Below, piece after piece: positions 59,768-64,000 of a stretch of DNA of 64,000 bases. Position 1 is the stretch's first letter, and the number at the start of each line of letters is the position of its first letter. The position numbers were made by a program, and so were the translations under genes. This DNA is from Cotesia glomerata (Eukaryota; Arthropoda; Insecta; Hymenoptera; Braconidae): positions 19,765,152 to 19,829,151 of the forward strand of contig NC_058160.1 in assembly GCF_020080835.1 (NCBI RefSeq). Reading direction: 5' to 3'. The notes beneath the pieces are model-generated. The model was not told where the DNA came from and searched no databases. It saw nothing but the letters and a program-made list of their open reading frames with translations.

Positions 59768-62700
59768 GGGGTATTCCATGCCAAATCGACCACTTTTGAA
59801 CTCGACCCCTTTAAATTTTGCTGAAACATTTCCATTCTTTTCTACCCTTTGAAAAACACTTTTCAGAATTTTTTCAAATTTTTTTGGCCAACCCAAAAAA
59901 AGTTATGAATTTTTCAAAAAAACGGCTTTTTTATTTTCAAATAGCCATAACTTTTTTAGGCATCTACTTTTGGGGACCTTTTTTTTTAAAAAAATTTTTG
60001 TTTTTAAATGAACTTTTTGAAAAAATATATCAGAAAATTAAATATCATCAATTCTTCAAAATAATCGGCTTTTTGACCAAAACCGTTTTTTTTTGGAAGG
60101 TCGACGGTTTTTTTTTTTTTTTTTTTTTCTCAAAAAAAACTTCAATTAATATGACAACTTTTCCCGTCCATCTCGGAGTGGCTCGGATTTTTTTTTAATT
60201 TTTTTTATTCAATTGAAAAAAAATTGTCAAATTTTGAAAAATGGAAAAAAATTTTTTTTTTCTAAGTTATTTCTATAATAAAATAAATGTAATTTAAATG
60301 TTTTGTGGTATAATATCCTTAATTTATAAGCTTATAAAACGATAGTAAATACTAAGATTCAAATTTGAACATATCAGTAATATCGATAATCTAGGGTATG
60401 ACAATTATGGACTTATCTATAGTCAGTATACTAAAAACTATACGCTAGTATGTTTCGATTCATAAGTAAGGCTGTCACGCTCATATCCAAACATAACCTG
60501 TTAACTTTTTGTGTGATGTAGTGAGAGATTTGTCATTCCATTTTTAAATAAGAGAATTATTGTTATAGTTGATTTGACCTTGTTTGAAAAAGATAATTAT
60601 CTTACTTCTACTCATCTACAGTGATTGGAATAATTTCATCGAGACATAATGGCATCAAAAATATTTTTCGATCGTTGTTGTAATCCATTTGATTTAGAAT
60701 CACATTTTAAAAAAGTTTACGTCCAGCGACTGACATCATGAAAGTCACGTTGGGATTAAGTGATAATTATTTATTATGCAGTTCGTGTCGAAACAAAGCT
60801 TTAAAATTGGTAAAGGAACAAACAAATACTAGTAATGATACTACCGTTGATGCAAGTGATCATGAAGATGATTCTAGTGATAACAATGAGAACAGTGATG
60901 AATTGCTGACAGTGATAGTAACACAACTGCCACAGATCTCCCGTTGTCCTCATCATTCCGTAAGGTTTTTTAAATTATTTATACATTACTTGAATGCATT
61001 TTTAGCAGCTATACGATTCATTGTTTTTTAAGGTTCCTTGTCGTTTAATAGTGAACCCAAAGATTCATAATCAAGCTCGGCATCCCAAGTTGGTGCTGCA
61101 ACTCAATTGCCAGTATAAACGATGCATTGCGACTATTAAATCAATCGCCAATTCCTTCAAAAAAATTGAATGATTATCAATTTTTGAGTAATAAAATAAA
61201 TCAGACGTCTGACAGCTTGAAAAAAATTTTGCTCTCAACTGCTGACGAAGGATCAATTGATGAGGATGGTGAAAATTTTCGTTCATTAATTGAAAAGCTG
61301 CACGATAAATTCAATGATAAAGAAACAGAAAAGTCTTTAAAGATACAAATCTTAACCTTGTTACCTGAAAAATGGGGTGAAAGACGTATTTGTAAAACTA
61401 TGAATACATCAAGACATTTATCAAGAGTAGCAAAAAAGTTGGTTGAAGAAAAAGGTATACTTTCAACACCTGAAACAAAATTAGGTAGGTATAGCGTAAA
61501 ATCAATGGCTCTAATACATCTGAAGATTGATTCACTTAACATTTTTTTATAGGGACGACAATTACTGATCAAATATTATTGAAAATTGCGAATTTTTACA
61601 ACGATGATGAGTATAGTGCTTTGATGCCCGGCATGAAAGACTTTGTTTCAGTTCGAAATGATGATGGTAATCGGGTACACGTCCAAAAACGGCTTGTTCT
61701 GTCTAATTTAAAGAACTTTACCAATGTTTCCGTGAAATAAACCCTGCAGAGAAAGTTGGATTTTCGAAATTTGCTTCGTTACGGCCGAAACATTGTGTGT
61801 TAGCAGGAGCAAGTGGAACGCATACTATCTGTGTATGTACTATCCATCAAAACTTTAAGTTGATGATGCTTGGTAATTATCCAATTTATTAATAATCATA
61901 CGTGCCTAGATTTTCAGTTTACTCAATCACTTTTATTTCAGGTGCAAATGTTCATTCTTTAACGAGGAATACAGAAAAGTCGTTGAAACACTATAATGAT
62001 TGCTTGGACATGATAATATGTGAGACTCCAACAGAAAATGTTATTTGGGTGGATGTAACAAGTGTCCAGGGGTAGATGAGTTGAGTAACATTTTACTGAC
62101 ATGTTTTGAGAATCAGGAAATCGAGAATGTCACGTACAAGCGTTGGGTATCAAAACCAAGGTGCAGTTTAGAAACTTTTATACAGCCTGCCAGAAGAATT
62201 TATTGAAAACCTTTGTAGTGAATTGAAAGTTCTTCTAGCTCACTCATTCATTGCAAAAGAACAAGCTAAGTTTTTAAAAACATTAAAGGAAACACTAAAA
62301 CCAAATGAATATGTCATTATTTGTGATTTTGCAGAGAATTATGCGTTCGTAGTACAAAATGCAGCATCTGGTTTTCACTGGAATAATGATCAGGCGACAG
62401 TTTTTCCGGTAGTTATTTATTATAAAGTAAATGACAAACTTGAACACAGAAGTTTAGTGATTATTTCAGACTGTAATAATCACGATGCTGTTGCTGTTCA
62501 TGTTTTCATCAAAATAATAACTGATTATGTGAAAAGTCTTCCTGAACGCTGTAACAAGATTTATTACTTTTCTGATGGGGCTCCTCAACAGTTTAAAAAC
62601 TTTAAAAATTTTGTTAATTTGTACTACCATGAAGATGATTTTTGATATTTCTGCTGAATGGCATTTTGTTGCAACTGCCCATGGCAAAGGTCCGTGTGAT

Positions 62701-63666
62701 GGAATTGGTGGTATCCTCAAACGACTTGCAGCAAGAGCAAGTCTCCAGCTTGCGGTAGATAAACAAATAACAACACCTATAGGACTTTACGAATGGACTT
62801 CTGATCCGGATAACTTGCCAAATATCATAGTCAAGTTTTCTCCAGAAGAAGACTATAATACAGCATTGAACGACTTGAATGACAGATTTACAAAACAGAA
62901 ACCAATTGTAGGAACTCAACAACTACATTGTGTAATCCCCGACAAAAATGGTTGTTTGTATGTAAAAAAATTCTCAAACTCTAATGAACATAGAATTTGT
63001 AAAATATTGAAACGCCAGAGAGAACATTAATGATTAAATTATTATATTGTTTTTGTAAAATCATTAAAAATTAACAATATTAATTAATAAGCTTAGTATT
63101 TACTATCGTTTTATAAGCTTATAAATTAAGGATATTATACCACAAAACATTTAAATTACATTTATTTTATTATAGAAATAATTTAGAAAAAAAAAATTTT
63201 TTTCCATTTTTCAAAATTTGACAATTTTTTTTCAATTGAATAAAAAATTTAAAAAATCCGAGCCACTCCGAGATGGACGGGAAAAGTTGTCATATTAATT
63301 GAAGTTTTTGAGAAAAAAAAAAAAAAAACTGTCGAACTTCCAAAAAATAACGGTTTTGGTCAAAAAAAGCCGATTATTTTGAAGAATTGATGATATTTAA
63401 TTTTCTGATATATTTTTTCAAAAAGTTCATTTAAAAACAAAAATTTTTAAAAAAAAAAAGGTACCCAAAAGTCGATGCCTAAAAAAGTTATGGCTATTTG
63501 AAAATAAAAAAGCCGTTTTTTTGAAAAATTCATAACTTTTTGGGTTGGCTAAAAATTTGAAAAAATTCTCAAAAGTGTTTTTCAAAGGGTAGAAAAGAAT
63601 GGAAATGTTTCAGCAAAATTTAAAGGGGTCGAGTTCAAAAGTGGTCGATTTGGCATGGAATACCCC
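59768..63666 (+). mobile_element. 3.9-kb DNA transposon with about 580-bp terminal inverted repeats
   Basis: The arms 59768-60356 and 63092-63666 are inverted copies starting GGGGTATTCCATGCCAAATC; ATAT flanks both sides (59764-59767 and 63667-63670), a possible 4-bp target duplication. The inner ends share GATAGTAAATACTAAG and TAAGCTTATAA. It carries one broken transposase-like gene. 4-bp duplications and this architecture recall Sola-type elements; that placement is tentative. Confidence 0.85.
60649..63030 (+). pseudogene. Transposase-like gene of the 3.9-kb element, multiply frameshifted
   Basis: ATG 60649 opens MASKIFFDRCCNPFDLESHF, frame lost before 60738 where LLCSSCRNKAL continues (a Cys-rich N-terminus). 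Further blocks: EKWGERRICKTMN (61127-61483), a GT-AG intron to about 61553, SVRNDDGN and VQKRLVLSNLK, a frame break, SLRPKHCVLAGASGTHTICV, an intron (61874-61941), GGCNKCPGVDEL, another break, then IICDFAENYAF, HWNNDQATVFP, YYFSDGAPQQFKN and, after a break in a T-run near 62640, SAEWHFVATAHGKGPCDGIG. Asp in ICDFAE and SDGA are candidate catalytic residues. At least five breaks, so inactive. I recall intact relatives in insects and cnidarians (annotated as Cc8L18.2-like), unverified. Confidence 0.75.
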
Positions 63667-64000
63667 ATATATAGAAAAAAAATTTCTTACCTGGAGGATA
63701 AGTTTTCTAAAAATTTTTTCTAGAAAATGTTTATTTTGACTAAAATTATTTCTTTCTCCTTTGAAAATTTTCTTGGTTCAAGTAAACCTTCTCTTAGTAT
63801 ATAGATAGTTGTGAATAGTATGGACTAAATTGTTAAGAATTCCAATAATTCTCTTTTTTTCAAGATCTTATTAAGTAAAAAAAACAGCATTTAATGCCGC
63901 AAACCACATTGAAATTATTTGATTCGTCGTAGAGCTATCGCAGTTGAAAGTATCAAAAATTGTGCTCTATCAGGAAAACTACTAGATTTATGAGCTCGGA
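63667..64000. other. Window end: MITE-like and repeat-family fragments
   Basis: 63675-63800 resembles the CTTGAATCAAG family (TTCTTGGTTCAAGTAAACC). 63880-64000 has degenerate words of the AACTTCCCGC family (GCTATCGCAGTTGAAAGTAT, TTATGAGCTCGGA). No gene. Confidence 0.45.

Noticed and set aside
59768..63666. Polydnavirus or other viral origin of the long-TIR element
   Set aside because: The gene is of a type found in many animal genomes as transposon-like copies, and the long inverted ends with ATAT flanks fit a transposon; no viral gene is present.

Overview
The window is strongly AT-rich eukaryotic chromosomal DNA with spliced genes, GT-AG introns, many short inverted-repeat transposons and microsatellites. 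The two host genes and the transposon types indicate an insect. The protein sequences look hymenopteran to me, and a parasitoid wasp is my guess, but the window alone does not prove the order. No prokaryotic, organellar or viral genes were seen.

Two host genes, both on the minus strand, could be reconstructed exon by exon with all splice phases closing. (1) A class-1 P4-ATPase phospholipid flippase of the ATP8A type spans 8404-28141. It has a 9-nt first coding exon, one 834-codon exon (14344-16845), a C-terminal tail with the GFAFSQEE regulatory motif, and a second alternative first exon at 17929-18010. Predicted products are 1296 and 1204 residues. (2) Kibra (WWC family, upstream Hippo-pathway scaffold) spans 36728-44791. 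The exons in the window run from a Q/H-rich first exon through coiled coils, C2 domain and aPKC-binding region to a PDZ-ligand-like C-terminus, 1341 residues in all. No WW-domain exon is visible in the window, so this looks like a WW-less alternative-promoter form or a gene whose WW exons lie further upstream.

The rest is mostly transposon-derived. 1-5.4 kb: a frameshifted hAT transposase (+) whose introns carry a SINE with a 14-bp target duplication and a MITE, facing a second, more decayed hAT relic (-), then a 256-bp MITE. 10.65-11.33, 21.53-22.45 and 25.43-27.89 kb: three elements ending in TTAAGG. The last encodes a broken Mutator-like transposase and sits in the first intron of the flippase gene. 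13.85-14.07 kb: two GC-rich hairpins in a flippase intron. 28.1-36.7 kb: intergenic DNA with several MITEs. 44.8-59.8 kb: no coding exon recognised, but layered repeats are present: four copies of a roughly 0.9-kb repeat carrying (TG)n and GAGCTC palindromes, a 142-bp tandem repeat, a Helitron-like end, a tRNA-like sequence and an 883-bp element with about 287-bp terminal inverted repeats. 59.77-63.67 kb: a 3.9-kb element with about 580-bp terminal inverted repeats and a multiply frameshifted transposase-like gene. A lone related terminus lies at 23.5 kb.

I found no gene cluster acting as one new system. The most unusual items are the TTAA-flanked element with a Mutator-like transposase, the 3.9-kb long-TIR element, the paired 140-bp perfect-length palindromes, and the alternative N-termini of both host genes.
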